In this document: piece by piece, positions 53,815 to 63,167 of the stretch
How positions within the stretch are numbered: position 1 is the first letter of the stretch
How the letters are laid out: each line of letters opens with the position of its first letter
DNA from: JAOPZW01 sp963803375
GTDB taxonomy: Bacteria > Actinomycetota > Thermoleophilia > Solirubrobacterales > Solirubrobacteraceae
DNA length: 64,000 nt
Assembly: GCA_963803375.1 (NCBI GenBank)
Contig: CAWDMB010000001.1
Location: 248,001 to 312,000 of the forward strand
Direction of reading: 5' to 3'
Notes under the pieces: generated by a model
What the model was told of the DNA's origin: nothing
Database searches by the model: none
Seen by the model: the letters and a program-made list of their open reading frames with translations, nothing else
Translations under genes and position numbers: made by a program

Positions 53815-55005
53815 CTATACCTCGGTGTCGGTCCGCGAGCTCAGGCGACCTGGCGCGGCGGCGGTGAGCGCGCGGCGGACCTGCTCGAGGGTCACGACGC
53901 CGCGCAGGCGCTCGTCGGTGTCGACGACCATGACGGCGCCGAGCGTGCGCAGCCCCTCGGCTCCCAGCAGGTGCTCGACGGGCGTGTCGTCGCGCACCCG
54001 CACGTCGCCGTCCGCGTGGGCATCGAGGAGCTCGCGGACCTCGAGCGCGGGGCGCCCGGCCGCGACCTCCCCGTCGACGGAGTCCTGTCGCAGGATGCCG
54101 AGGTAGCGCCCGGCGCCGTCGACGACCGGGAACCACGCCCAGCGGTAGCGGGCGAAGAACTCGTCCTGCGCGCGGCCGAGCGGGACGTCGGCCGCGATCG
54201 TCACGGGCTGGGTGTCCATGAGGTCGCCCGCCGTGAGCCCCTCGAGGCGCTCGGAGACCTGTGAGGAGACGACGGCCCCGCGCGCGGCCTGCCCGAGGAA
54301 CCAGCCCAGCAGCATCGACCACAGCCCGCTGACGACGTCGCCGCGCAGCAGCACGAAGATGCCGAAGCCGATGAGCACGTAGGCGAAGCCCTGCCCGAGG
54401 CGACCCGAGACGCGGGTGCCGCGGTTGCGGTCGCCGGTGACCTTCCAGGCGATGGCGCGGGCGATCCTCCCGCCGTCGAGGGGGAAGGCCGGCACCATGT
54501 TGAAGACGAAGAGCACCGCGTTGATCTCGGCCAGCCATCCGACGAGCGCAAGCGTCGGGGACACGTCGGACCCGCCGAGCGACACGGAGTCCCGGAAGGC
54601 GTCGCCCTGGCCGGCCGCGAACGCCCCCAGCACGCAGAGCCCGACGATCGCCAGCGTCACCGCGGGGCCGGCGGCCGCAACGCGGAACTCCTCGCCGGGC
54701 GAGCGCGAGTCGCGCGACAGCTTGGCGATCCCGCCGAAGAACCAGAGGTCGATCCCCTCGATGCGGATCCCGTTGCGCCGGGCCACGAGCGCGTGGCCGA
54801 GCTCGTGGAGGACGAGCGAGGCGAAGAAGAGCAGCGCGCCCGCGACGGCGACGCCGTAGACGGTCGCGTCGGAGTAGTCCTCGAGCACGCTGTCGCGCAA
54901 CGACGTCGAGAGCCACAGGATCATGACGAAGAGCACGGCGAACCAGCTCGGGCTCGCGCCGATGCGGATGCCGAAGAGGCGCGCGAGCTGGATCGACCCG
55001 CCCAC
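53815..55005 (-). CDS. Site-2-protease-family (M50) membrane metalloprotease with CBS domains
   Basis: 396 residues. Zinc motif HELGH in SLVLHELGHALVARRNGIRI, and the second ligand region NMVPAFPLDGGRIARAIAWK (NxxPxxPLDGG). About six TM helices, then two CBS motifs (LTAGDLMDTQPVTIAADVPL and VEHLLGAEGLRTLGAVMVVD), which bind adenosine ligands in other proteins. This is the SpoIVFB-like CBS group of S2P enzymes; substrates are usually membrane-bound anti-sigma factors or transcription factors. None is encoded nearby. Confidence 0.9.
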   Translation of the reverse strand: MGGSIQLARLFGIRIGASPSWFAVLFVMILWLSTSLRDSVLEDYSDATVYGVAVAGALLFFASLVLHELGHALVARRNGIRIEGIDLWFFGGIAKLSRDSRSPGEEFRVAAAGPAVTLAIVGLCVLGAFAAGQGDAFRDSVSLGGSDVSPTLALVGWLAEINAVLFVFNMVPAFPLDGGRIARAIAWKVTGDRNRGTRVSGRLGQGFAYVLIGFGIFVLLRGDVVSGLWSMLLGWFLGQAARGAVVSSQVSERLEGLTAGDLMDTQPVTIAADVPLGRAQDEFFARYRWAWFPVVDGAGRYLGILRQDSVDGEVAAGRPALEVRELLDAHADGDVRVRDDTPVEHLLGAEGLRTLGAVMVVDTDERLRGVVTLEQVRRALTAAAPGRLSSRTDTEV

Positions 55006-55032
55006 GACCCCATCGTCGCAGGCGCGCGGACG

Positions 55033-56670
55033 CTATGGCGCCGGCGTGTGGCGCGCGACGATCGTCTCGACGTCGGCGCTCGCCGGGAGCGTCCCGTACT
55101 CGAGGCCGTGGTCGCCGGCGAGGCGGGCGGCGCAGAAGGCGTCGGCGACCGCGGGCGGCGCGTGGCGCACGAGCAGCGAGCCCTGCAGCGCGAGCGCGAG
55201 GCGCTCGACGACCCGCCGCGCGCGGTGCTCGAGCTCCGCGCCGTCGCGCAGCTCGGCGCGCACGCCCTCGACGAAGGCGTCCAGGCGCGCGTCGGCGCCC
55301 GCGGCGAGGCCGACCTCGGCCTCGAGCAGCTCGAGCGCGCGTGGGTCGCGCCCGAGCGCGCGCAGGACGTCGAGGGCGATGACGTTGCCCGAGCCCTCCC
55401 AGATCGAGGCCAGCGGCGCCTCGCGGTACAGCCGCGGCATCCCCGAGGCCTCGACGTAGCCGTTGCCGCCGAGGCACTCGAGCGCCTCGTAGGCGTGGGC
55501 GGGGGCGCGCTTGCAGACGTGGTACTTCGCGATCGCGGTGGCCAGGCGAGCGAAGCGCGCCGCGTCGGGATCGTGCGTCGCCTCGTCGTAGGCGCGGGCC
55601 AGGCGCATCGCCGTCGCCGTCGCCGCCTCCGCCTCGAGCGCGAGGTCGGCCAACACGTTGCGCATGAGCGGCTGCTCGGCCAGGCGGCGCCCGAAGGCGT
55701 TGCGGTGGGCGGCGTGCCAGGTGGCCTGGGCCACGGCCGCGCGCATCCCGCCCGCCGCGCCGAAGACGCAGTCCAGGCGCGTGTGGTTGACCATCTCGAT
55801 GATCGTCGGCACGCCGCGCCCGGGCTCGCCCACCATCCGCGCCCAGGCGCCGTGCAGCTCGAGCTCGCTCGACGCGTTCGAGCGGTTGCCGAGCTTGTCC
55901 TTGAGCCGCTGCAGGCGGAAGCCGTCGTTGCGCGCGCCGTCGGGCAGGACCCGGGGCAGCGCGAAGCAGCTCAGCCCCTCGCGGGTCTGGGCGAGGACGA
56001 GGAAGAGGTCGCACGTCGGCGCCGAGCAGAACCACTTGTGCCCCGTGAGCTCGAACGCGCCGTCCTCGGCGAGCGGCGTGGCGCGGGTCGTGTTGGCGCG
56101 CACGTCCGAGCCGCCCTGCCTCTCGGTCATGGCCATGCCGCACAGCGCCGAGCCCTTCTCGTCGGCCGGGCGCAGCGCCGGGTCGTAGCTCGCGGACGTC
56201 AGCAGCGGCACCCACTCGGCGGCGACGTCGGGCTGCGCCCGCAGCGCGGGAACGGCCGCGAACGTCATCGTGATCGGGCAGCCGAAGCCGGCGTCGCTCT
56301 GGACGGCGCACTGGTAGAGCGCGGCGCGGATCACATGCGCGCCGGGCCCATGCGACGTCCAGGGAAGGGCATGCAGTCCGTCGCGCACCCCCGCCGCCAT
56401 GAGCGCGTGCCACGCGGGGTGGAACTCGACCTCGTCGCGGCGGGCGCCGAAGCGGTCGTGGGTGTGCAGGACGGGCGGGTGGTCGTTGGCCTGCAAGCCC
56501 CAGCGCACGGGCTCGCCACCCCAGAAGACGCCGGCCTCGTGCAGGCGCTCGCGCCCCCGGCCGCCGCCCTCGCGCTCGAGCGCCTCGCCGAGCGGGACGT
56601 TGTCGGCGAAGAGATCGCGGTCCTCGAGCGGCGGGGCCTGGTTGAGGACGTCGTGCGCGGCGATGGTCAT
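55033..56670 (-). CDS. aidB: Acyl-CoA dehydrogenase of the AidB type
   Basis: 545 residues from the ATG that overlaps the TetR stop (ATGA). It starts VLNQAPPLEDRDLFADNVPL, characteristic of AidB-like proteins. FAD/substrate regions are ALCGMAMTERQGGSDVRANT and FELTGHKWFCSAPTCDLFLV. The Arg/Glu region is LECLGGNGYVEASGMPRLYR, with EAPLASIWEGSGNVIALDVL (the catalytic-base area in AidB). AidB is linked to alkylation resistance in E. coli; the true substrate is unknown. The TetR gene upstream probably controls it. Confidence 0.88.
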   Translation of the reverse strand: MTIAAHDVLNQAPPLEDRDLFADNVPLGEALEREGGGRGRERLHEAGVFWGGEPVRWGLQANDHPPVLHTHDRFGARRDEVEFHPAWHALMAAGVRDGLHALPWTSHGPGAHVIRAALYQCAVQSDAGFGCPITMTFAAVPALRAQPDVAAEWVPLLTSASYDPALRPADEKGSALCGMAMTERQGGSDVRANTTRATPLAEDGAFELTGHKWFCSAPTCDLFLVLAQTREGLSCFALPRVLPDGARNDGFRLQRLKDKLGNRSNASSELELHGAWARMVGEPGRGVPTIIEMVNHTRLDCVFGAAGGMRAAVAQATWHAAHRNAFGRRLAEQPLMRNVLADLALEAEAATATAMRLARAYDEATHDPDAARFARLATAIAKYHVCKRAPAHAYEALECLGGNGYVEASGMPRLYREAPLASIWEGSGNVIALDVLRALGRDPRALELLEAEVGLAAGADARLDAFVEGVRAELRDGAELEHRARRVVERLALALQGSLLVRHAPPAVADAFCAARLAGDHGLEYGTLPASADVETIVARHTPAP

Positions 56671-57281
56671 GGGTCCCTTCCGGTGACGGAGCGTGTGCAG
56701 AAGGCCACGAGGCCGGCGACGAGCGCGTCGGCGTCGGTCCTCCCGGCGAGCGGCGAGAGTGGGCCGACGAGCGCCTCGCCGAGGGCGCCGACGAGCGCCG
56801 CGGCGCTCAGCGCGACGTCCTGGGACGGCAGCTCGCCGGCGGCGATGCCGTCGGCCAGGATCGCGGCGAAGCCGGCCGCGTAGGCCCGGCGGAAGGCCAG
56901 GCGCTCGGCCTCGACCGCGGGGTCGACGGGCTCGGCCAGCAACGCCCAGGCCAGGCGCCTGCCGCGCAGGGCGCGGCGGGCGAAGGCCTCGGCCGCGGCC
57001 GCGATGCGCCCGGCGGCGGGACCGCCCGCCGCCGCGGCGGCCGCCCGGGTGGCGTCGACCTCGCGCCGGGAGGCGCGGCGGAAGACCTCGGCGAAGAGCT
57101 CGGCCTTCGAGCCGAAGTGGCGGTAGACCGTGCCCGTGGCGACGCCGGCGCGCCGCGCCACCGCGGCCACGGACGCCTCGCGGTAGCCGCCGCGGGCGAT
57201 GAGGGCGTGCGCGGCGTCGACGATCCGCTCGCGGGCGGCGAGCCGACGGGCCTCGGTGCGCTCGGTCGCGCGGTAGGGCAC
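56667..57281 (-). CDS. TetR-family regulator
   Basis: 204 residues from the GTG at 57281; longer starts would run into the icd promoter. The HTH is RERIVDAAHALIARGGYREA, SVAAVARRAGVATGTVYRHF, GSKAELFAEVFRRAS. The C-terminal helices are alanine/arginine-rich. Coupled to aidB and divergent from icd. A palindrome overlapping its own start (57279-57292) suits autoregulation. Confidence 0.88.
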   Translation of the reverse strand: MPYRATERTEARRLAARERIVDAAHALIARGGYREASVAAVARRAGVATGTVYRHFGSKAELFAEVFRRASRREVDATRAAAAAAGGPAAGRIAAAAEAFARRALRGRRLAWALLAEPVDPAVEAERLAFRRAYAAGFAAILADGIAAGELPSQDVALSAAALVGALGEALVGPLSPLAGRTDADALVAGLVAFCTRSVTGRDP

Positions 57282-57292
57282 TTGAAGAAGTG
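57279..57292. promoter_or_regulatory. Palindrome over the TetR start codon
   Basis: CACTT-GAAG-AAGTG is a perfect five-bp-arm inverted repeat that includes the GTG start of the TetR gene on the minus strand and faces the divergent icd promoter. A candidate TetR operator. Confidence 0.4.
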
Positions 57293-57348
57293 AAGCACGG
57301 TTCAGGGCTTCGGACAACGCGGGGCGGCGGTAGCGTGTGCGCACAGCC

Positions 57349-58577
57349 ATGGCCAAGATCAAGGTGACGAACCCCGTCGTGGAGCTCGACGGGGACGAGA
57401 TGACGCGGATCATCTGGTCGTTCATCAAGGACGAGCTGATCCTGCCCTACCTCGACGTCGACCTGCGCTACTTCGATCTCGGGATCGGGAGCCGCGACGC
57501 CACCGACGACCAGGTCACCGTCGACGCCGCCGAGGCGATCAAGGAGCATGGCGTCGGCGTGAAGTGCGCGACGATCACCCCCGACGAGGCGCGCGTCGAG
57601 GAGTTCGGTCTGCGGCGCATGTACCGCTCGCCCAACGGGACGATCCGCAACATCCTCGGCGGGGTCATCTTCCGCGAGCCGATCGTCATCTCGAACATTC
57701 CGCGTCTCGTGCCGGGCTGGACCAAGCCGATCGTCATCGGCCGCCACGCCTTCGGCGATCAGTACCGCGCGACCGACACGAGGATCCCGGGCGCCGGGAA
57801 GCTCGTGCTCAGCTTCACGCCGCGGGACGGCGGCGAGCCACTCGCGCTCGAGGTCTTCGACTTCCCCGACGGCGGCGGCGTGGCCATGGCCATGTACAAC
57901 CTCGACGCCTCGATCCGCGACTTCGCCCGCGCCTCGTTCCGCTACGGCCTGGAGCGCGCCCTCCCGGTCTACATGTCGACGAAGAACACGATCCTCAAGA
58001 CCTACGACGGGCGCTTCAAGGACCTCTTCGCCGAGATCTTCGAGGCCGAGTTCGCCGACGCCTTCGCGGAGGCCGGGCTCACGTACGAACACCGGCTCAT
58101 CGACGACATGGTCGCCGCCGCGCTGAAGTGGGAGGGTGGTTACGTGTGGGCGTGCAAGAACTACGACGGCGACGTGCAGTCCGACACCGTCGCACAGGGC
58201 TTCGGCTCGCTCGGGCTCATGACGAGCGTGCTCATGACGCCCGACGGCAAGACGATCGAGGCCGAGGCCGCGCACGGCACGGTCACGCGCCACTTCCGCC
58301 AGCACCAGCAGGGCAAGGCGACGTCGACGAACCCGATCGCCTCGATCTTCGCGTGGACGCGCGCGCTCGCGCACCGCGGGCGCCTCGACGACACGCCCGC
58401 GGTCACCGCCTTCGCCGAGACGCTCGAGCGTGTGTGCGTCGAGACGGTCGAGAGCGGCCGGATGACCAAGGACCTCGCCCTGCTCGTGGGCGACGACCAA
58501 CCCTTCCAGACGACGGAGGAGTTCCTCGCCTCGATCGACGAGAGCCTCCGGCGCACGACCAAGGAGAACGACGCCTG

Positions 58578-58578
<1 letters not shown>
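57349..58578 (+). CDS. icd: NADP-dependent isocitrate dehydrogenase (type II, eukaryote-like)
   Basis: 409 residues. It begins AKIKVTNPVVELDGDEMTRI and contains YRSPNGTIRNILGGVIFREP (substrate Ser/Asn), PIVIGRHAFGDQYRATD, YMSTKNTILKTYDGRFKDLF and EAAHGTVTRHFRQHQQGKAT, all of the homodimeric NADP-IDH subfamily. It converts isocitrate to 2-oxoglutarate. The stop overlaps the mdh start by one base (TGATG), so two TCA enzymes are coupled. Confidence 0.95.
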
Positions 58579-59552
<974 letters not shown>

Positions 59553-59588
59553 GGCGGGCGTGTCGCGCCAGGGCAGGCCCGCGCCCCG

Positions 59589-59987
59589 CTAGGCCGCCTC
59601 CAGCGGGTGCCAGCCCCGGCCCTCCTTGCGCACGAGGCCGTCCTTCTGCAGCGCGGGCAGGACGCGGTACAGGTAGTTCTGCTGGATGCCCATGGTCTCG
59701 GCGATCTCGGGGATCGTGATCCCGGGGCGCGAGCGCACGAGCTCGAGCGCCTGCTTGGAGCGGGTGCCGCTGCCGCGCGGGCGCCCACGGCGGCCGGTCC
59801 CGCCACCGGCGCCGCCGCGCCGCGCGCGCTGCGGACCGCGGGCCGCCCGCGCGCGCTCGCCGGAGGCGGGGAGGCCGTCGAGCGCCGCGGCCGCGGCCTC
59901 CAGGCGGTGGTACTCCTCGACGAGCGGGCGCAGCTCGGTGAGGCGGGAGGTGATCTCCCTCTTCTTCTCTTCCAGGAAATCAGCCAT
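59589..59987 (-). CDS. Coiled-coil winged-helix protein with AT-hook-like linker
   Basis: 132 residues: an N-terminal coiled coil (FLEEKKREITSRLTELRPLV EEYHRLEAA region), a basic glycine-rich linker with a GRRGRPRGSG AT-hook-like motif, then a winged HTH (SKQALELVRSRPGITIPEIA, QNYLYRVLPALQKDGLVRKE). Probably a dimeric DNA-binding protein. A palindrome sits immediately upstream of its start, suggesting autoregulation. Similar small proteins are common in this bacterial group, without known function. Confidence 0.7.
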   Translation of the reverse strand: MADFLEEKKREITSRLTELRPLVEEYHRLEAAAAALDGLPASGERARAARGPQRARRGGAGGGTGRRGRPRGSGTRSKQALELVRSRPGITIPEIAETMGIQQNYLYRVLPALQKDGLVRKEGRGWHPLEAA

Positions 59988-59998
59988 AGTGAGTCACT
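59988..59998. promoter_or_regulatory. Palindrome abutting the winged-helix gene start
   Basis: AGTGA-G-TCACT is a perfect palindrome touching the ATG, followed by a second GTCAC half at 60001. A plausible operator for the adjacent DNA-binding protein. Confidence 0.4.
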
Positions 59999-60050
59999 GT
60001 GTCACCTCTGACTTCACGTTGTCAATCCGCGACGTGCTGCGCCGATTACT

Positions 60051-60500
60051 TCAGCGTGGACGCTCGGCCAACACCTTGAGCGCGTGCAGCGAGACGTCGG
60101 CCTCGCGCCTCGGCAGGCCGCCGACGAGCGCGCGACTGGCCACGGCGCCGAGCACTCCCAGCGGTGCACCGAACTCGTTGCGGTAGTCGAAGCGCGTACC
60201 GCCGTCGACCGCTACGAGCCGGTACTCGATCTCGGCGTGCGAGCGCGCCGGCCCGCGGCCGTGCCACTCGGCGTGGTGAGGCTCGTCGACCTCGACGAGC
60301 TGCCAGTGCACCCTGAAGTTCACGCCGCGCAGGCACAGCGTCTGATGCATCTCGTAGCCCTCGCGCAGCGGCCCGTCGGAGTGCTGGTGGATGCGGCGAT
60401 GGATGCTGACCCACTCACCCAGGTGAGCGGGCTCCATGGCCAGTGCCCAGACGCGCTCGGGCGCGGCGGCGATGTGGATGCTGCTCACGACCTCGCTCAC
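60051..60500 (-). CDS. SRPBCC/CoxG-like ligand-binding protein
   Basis: 149 residues from a GTG: SEVVSSIHIAAAPERVWALA, LGEWVSIHRRIHQHSDGPLR, GVNFRVHWQLVEVDEPHHAE, GGTRFDYRNEFGAPLGVLGA. The long C-terminal helix of START-like domains follows. These bind hydrophobic ligands. It stands alone; the strand and spacing (about 110 bases) allow co-transcription with the upstream epimerase-like gene. Confidence 0.75.
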   Translation of the reverse strand: MSEVVSSIHIAAAPERVWALAMEPAHLGEWVSIHRRIHQHSDGPLREGYEMHQTLCLRGVNFRVHWQLVEVDEPHHAEWHGRGPARSHAEIEYRLVAVDGGTRFDYRNEFGAPLGVLGAVASRALVGGLPRREADVSLHALKVLAERPR

Positions 60501-60609
60501 GGCTGGCGCGGGACCCTAGTGGCCCGTCCCGCGAGAGTCGACCCGACGCGACGCGCGGCGATCACCGCCGCCGCACGCCCTGTCGACCCGACGGTCGCGA
60601 GACGGGGCA

Positions 60610-61536
60610 TCACCGCCCGGCCAGCTCCTCGACGGCTTCCCAGTCGCGCAGGGCGCGCTCGACCGCGGCGTCGAACGTGTGCAGGCGCACGCCGAAGAGG
60701 CCCGCCGCGCGGTCGTCGCGCGGCAGCAGGTCGGTCTCCAGCGAGCCCATCAGCGGGCCGATGAGCTCGGGATCCTCGCCGGCGATGGCGGCCGCAACGC
60801 GGCTGGCCACCGGCGTGAGCGTCAGCGGCAGGTCCAGGCGGGGGCGTCCGAGCAGGAGCGCGTCGCGGATGCGCTCGAGGAGCTGCGCGTAGGTCAGCAG
60901 GTCGGGCCCGGCGAGATCGAGCGAGAGCGGCCCGTCGACGGCGTCGGAGGTCGCCGCCGCGGCCAGGAAGTCGATCACGTCGCGTGCGTCGACCGGGCGC
61001 GTGCGATGGATCCGCCACGCGGGGAGGGGCATGACCGGGACGCGCTCGACCAGGCGCACGAGGAAGCGGAACGAGCGCGAGCGCGCGCCGATCACGATCG
61101 AGGCGCGCAGGGCGAGCGCCTCGGGCACGGCGCCCAGCAGCGTCGTCTCGACCTCCAGGCGGCTGGCCAGGTGCGGCGAGAGCGCCGCGCCCGCCGGCAG
61201 CAGGCCGCCCAGGTAGACGATGCGCCGGACGCCCGCGCTCGCCGCCCCGGCCGCGAAGCGCCGGGCCGCGCGGCGGTCGCGGTCGGCGAAGGTGCCGCCG
61301 TCCGCGGCGGCGCCCTCCATCGAATGGATCAAGAAGTACGCGACCTCCACGCCCTCGAGCGCGGCGTCGAGGCCGGCGCCGGTCACCGCGTCGCCCTGGA
61401 CGATGTCGGCGACCCCCTCGGCGGTGACGCGCGCCGGCGTGCGCGCGAAGGCACGGACCGCGTGGCCGTCGCGCGCGAGGCGCGGCACGAGGTCGGTGCC
61501 GATCGCGCCGGAGGCGCCGGTGACGAGGATCCGCAT
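60610..61536 (-). CDS. NAD(P)-binding Rossmann protein (atypical SDR/epimerase-like)
   Basis: 308 residues. The N-terminus is RILVTGASGAIGTDLVPRLA. VEVAYFLIHSMEGAAADGGT and RRIVYLGGLLPAGAALSPHL match the YwnB/complex-I-NDUFA9-like atypical SDR group, in which the catalytic Tyr-x3-Lys is often lost, as here. VDARDVIDFLAAAATSDAVD follows. Substrate unknown; possible quinone or lipid-linked reductase. Divergent from lhgO. Confidence 0.8.
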   Translation of the reverse strand: MRILVTGASGAIGTDLVPRLARDGHAVRAFARTPARVTAEGVADIVQGDAVTGAGLDAALEGVEVAYFLIHSMEGAAADGGTFADRDRRAARRFAAGAASAGVRRIVYLGGLLPAGAALSPHLASRLEVETTLLGAVPEALALRASIVIGARSRSFRFLVRLVERVPVMPLPAWRIHRTRPVDARDVIDFLAAAATSDAVDGPLSLDLAGPDLLTYAQLLERIRDALLLGRPRLDLPLTLTPVASRVAAAIAGEDPELIGPLMGSLETDLLPRDDRAAGLFGVRLHTFDAAVERALRDWEAVEELAGR

Positions 61537-61588
61537 CGCCGTCCAGGCTACGAAGCGAAGCCACGACCGGACCTCTAGGGTCCTGCCA

Positions 61589-62743
61589 ATGGCCGCTGAT
61601 GTCCCCTGTGACGTCGCCGTCGTCGGCGCGGGAATCGTCGGGCTGGCCACCGCCCGCGAGCTGCAGCGGCGCGACCCCGCCGCGCGCGTCGTCGTCCTGG
61701 AGGCCGCGGACGCCGTGGGCACGGGACAGACGGGACAGAACTCGGGCGTCGTGCATGCGGGCGTCTACTACGCGCCGGGCTCGCTCAAGGCGCGCCTGTG
61801 CGTGCGCGGCGCCGCGATGCTGTACGCGTACCTGGCCGAGCACGACCTGCCGCACGAGCGCTGCGGCAAGCTGATCCTGGCCACCACGGCGCCGGAGCTC
61901 GCGCGGCTCGAGGCCCTCGAGGAACGCGGGCGCGCCAACGGCGTGCCCGGCCTGCGGCGGCTGGCGGCCCACGAGATCGCGTCGGTCGAGCCCCACGCCG
62001 TGGGCCTCGCCGCACTGCACTCGCCCGCGACGGGCGTGGCCGACTTCGGCGCGGTCGCGCGTCGCCTGGCCGTCGACGTGCGCGAGGCCGGCGGCGACGT
62101 GCGCCTGCGCCACCCGGTCGGCGCGACCCGCCGGCGCGCCGGGGTGATCGAGCTCGACGGGCCCGACGGCGCGGTCCGCGCGCGGCGGGTCGTCGTCTGC
62201 GCGGGGGCCGGGGCCTCGCGCCTGGCCGTGGCCGCGGGCGGGAGCGCCGACCCGCGCATCGTGGCGTTCCGCGGTCGCTACGGGCGTCTGCGCCCGCAGG
62301 CCGCCGGCCTCGTGCGCGCGCTCATCTATCCCGTTCCCGATCCCGAGCTGCCGTTCCTCGGCGTCCACGCCACCCGTCACGTCGACGGCGAGGTCACGGT
62401 CGGCCCGACGGCGCTGCTCGCCGGCGGCCTGACCTGGCCGGGGACGTGGCGGGTCATGCGGCGCTGGTGGCGCACGGGCGCGCGGGAGCTGCGCCTCGCG
62501 ACGAGCACACGCGCGCTCGCCAAGGCGGCGTCGCGCCTCGTCCCGGCCCTCGGTCCGGACGACGTCGTCCCCGGCCCGGCGGGCACCCGCGCCCAGGCCG
62601 TCGGTCGCGACGGAAGCCTGCTCGACGACTTCGTCTTCGGCGAGGCCGGGGGCGCGCTGCACGTGCGCAACGCGCCCTCGCCGGCGGCCACCGCGGCGCT
62701 GGCGATCGCGGAGGTCATCGCCGACCGCGTCGGGTCGGGCTGA
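61589..62743 (+). CDS. lhgO: L-2-hydroxyglutarate oxidase
   Basis: 384 residues. FAD motif DVAVVGAGIVGLATARELQR, followed by VGTGQTGQNSGVVHAGVYYA, which is diagnostic of LhgO/L2HGDH within the DAO family. Then LPHERCGKLILATTAPELAR and LPFLGVHATRHVDGEVTVGP. It oxidises L-2-hydroxyglutarate, a by-product of malate dehydrogenase, back to 2-oxoglutarate. The icd-mdh pair lies 2 kb upstream, which fits metabolite repair. Confidence 0.92.
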   Translation: MAADVPCDVAVVGAGIVGLATARELQRRDPAARVVVLEAADAVGTGQTGQNSGVVHAGVYYAPGSLKARLCVRGAAMLYAYLAEHDLPHERCGKLILATTAPELARLEALEERGRANGVPGLRRLAAHEIASVEPHAVGLAALHSPATGVADFGAVARRLAVDVREAGGDVRLRHPVGATRRRAGVIELDGPDGAVRARRVVVCAGAGASRLAVAAGGSADPRIVAFRGRYGRLRPQAAGLVRALIYPVPDPELPFLGVHATRHVDGEVTVGPTALLAGGLTWPGTWRVMRRWWRTGARELRLATSTRALAKAASRLVPALGPDDVVPGPAGTRAQAVGRDGSLLDDFVFGEAGGALHVRNAPSPAATAALAIAEVIADRVGSG

Positions 62744-62935
62744 GAACGAGAAATGCCCAAGGTGCGGGATCTCGGCGAGGACCGGGGGGCGGAAACGCGT
62801 GCGATGCAGCCTCTTTGCGGTGAAGCGACGAAAAGCGCGCGCTTTGCGGGGTGCGGCGTTGCGCGGGCGCTGAGCCCCTGCTTGCATGCCCGCCGTCGGG
62901 TGCGGCGAACGGCGGCGAGGAGGTCGGTGGCGGGC

Positions 62936-63166
62936 ATGGCGAACGGACGTGCGGCAGCGAAGACGGTGTCCTGCGACGACTGCTACTTCCGGTGCAACCT
63001 GCTCTGCGCGCTGAGCCTGGACGAGCCTTGCGCGACGTTCCGGCCCGATCATCCCGACGGGCTGCGGCCCCCGCGCCAGCTGCGCTTCACGTTCCGCCAG
63101 GAGCGGCGCACCCAGGCCGCGTGGGCTTTCCCGTCCGCGCAGGAGCAGGCCGCGCTGCACCGGTAG
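62936..63166 (+). CDS. Small cysteine-rich protein
   Basis: 76 residues from the ATG at 62936, with GAGGAGG 13 bases upstream. Five cysteines cluster in VSCDDCYFRCNLLCALSLDE plus CATFRP, a possible zinc or iron-sulfur site. The rest (LRPPRQLRFTFRQERRTQAA) is basic. No family known to me. Convergent with the terminal LuxR gene, one base apart. Confidence 0.6.
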   Translation: MANGRAAAKTVSCDDCYFRCNLLCALSLDEPCATFRPDHPDGLRPPRQLRFTFRQERRTQAAWAFPSAQEQAALHR

Positions 63167-63167
63167 G

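Noticed and set aside
55033..58500. Extension of the acyl-CoA dehydrogenase frame far upstream
   Set aside because: The upstream part is antisense to icd and the TetR gene; the AidB-type start at 56670 with an ATGA overlap is clear.
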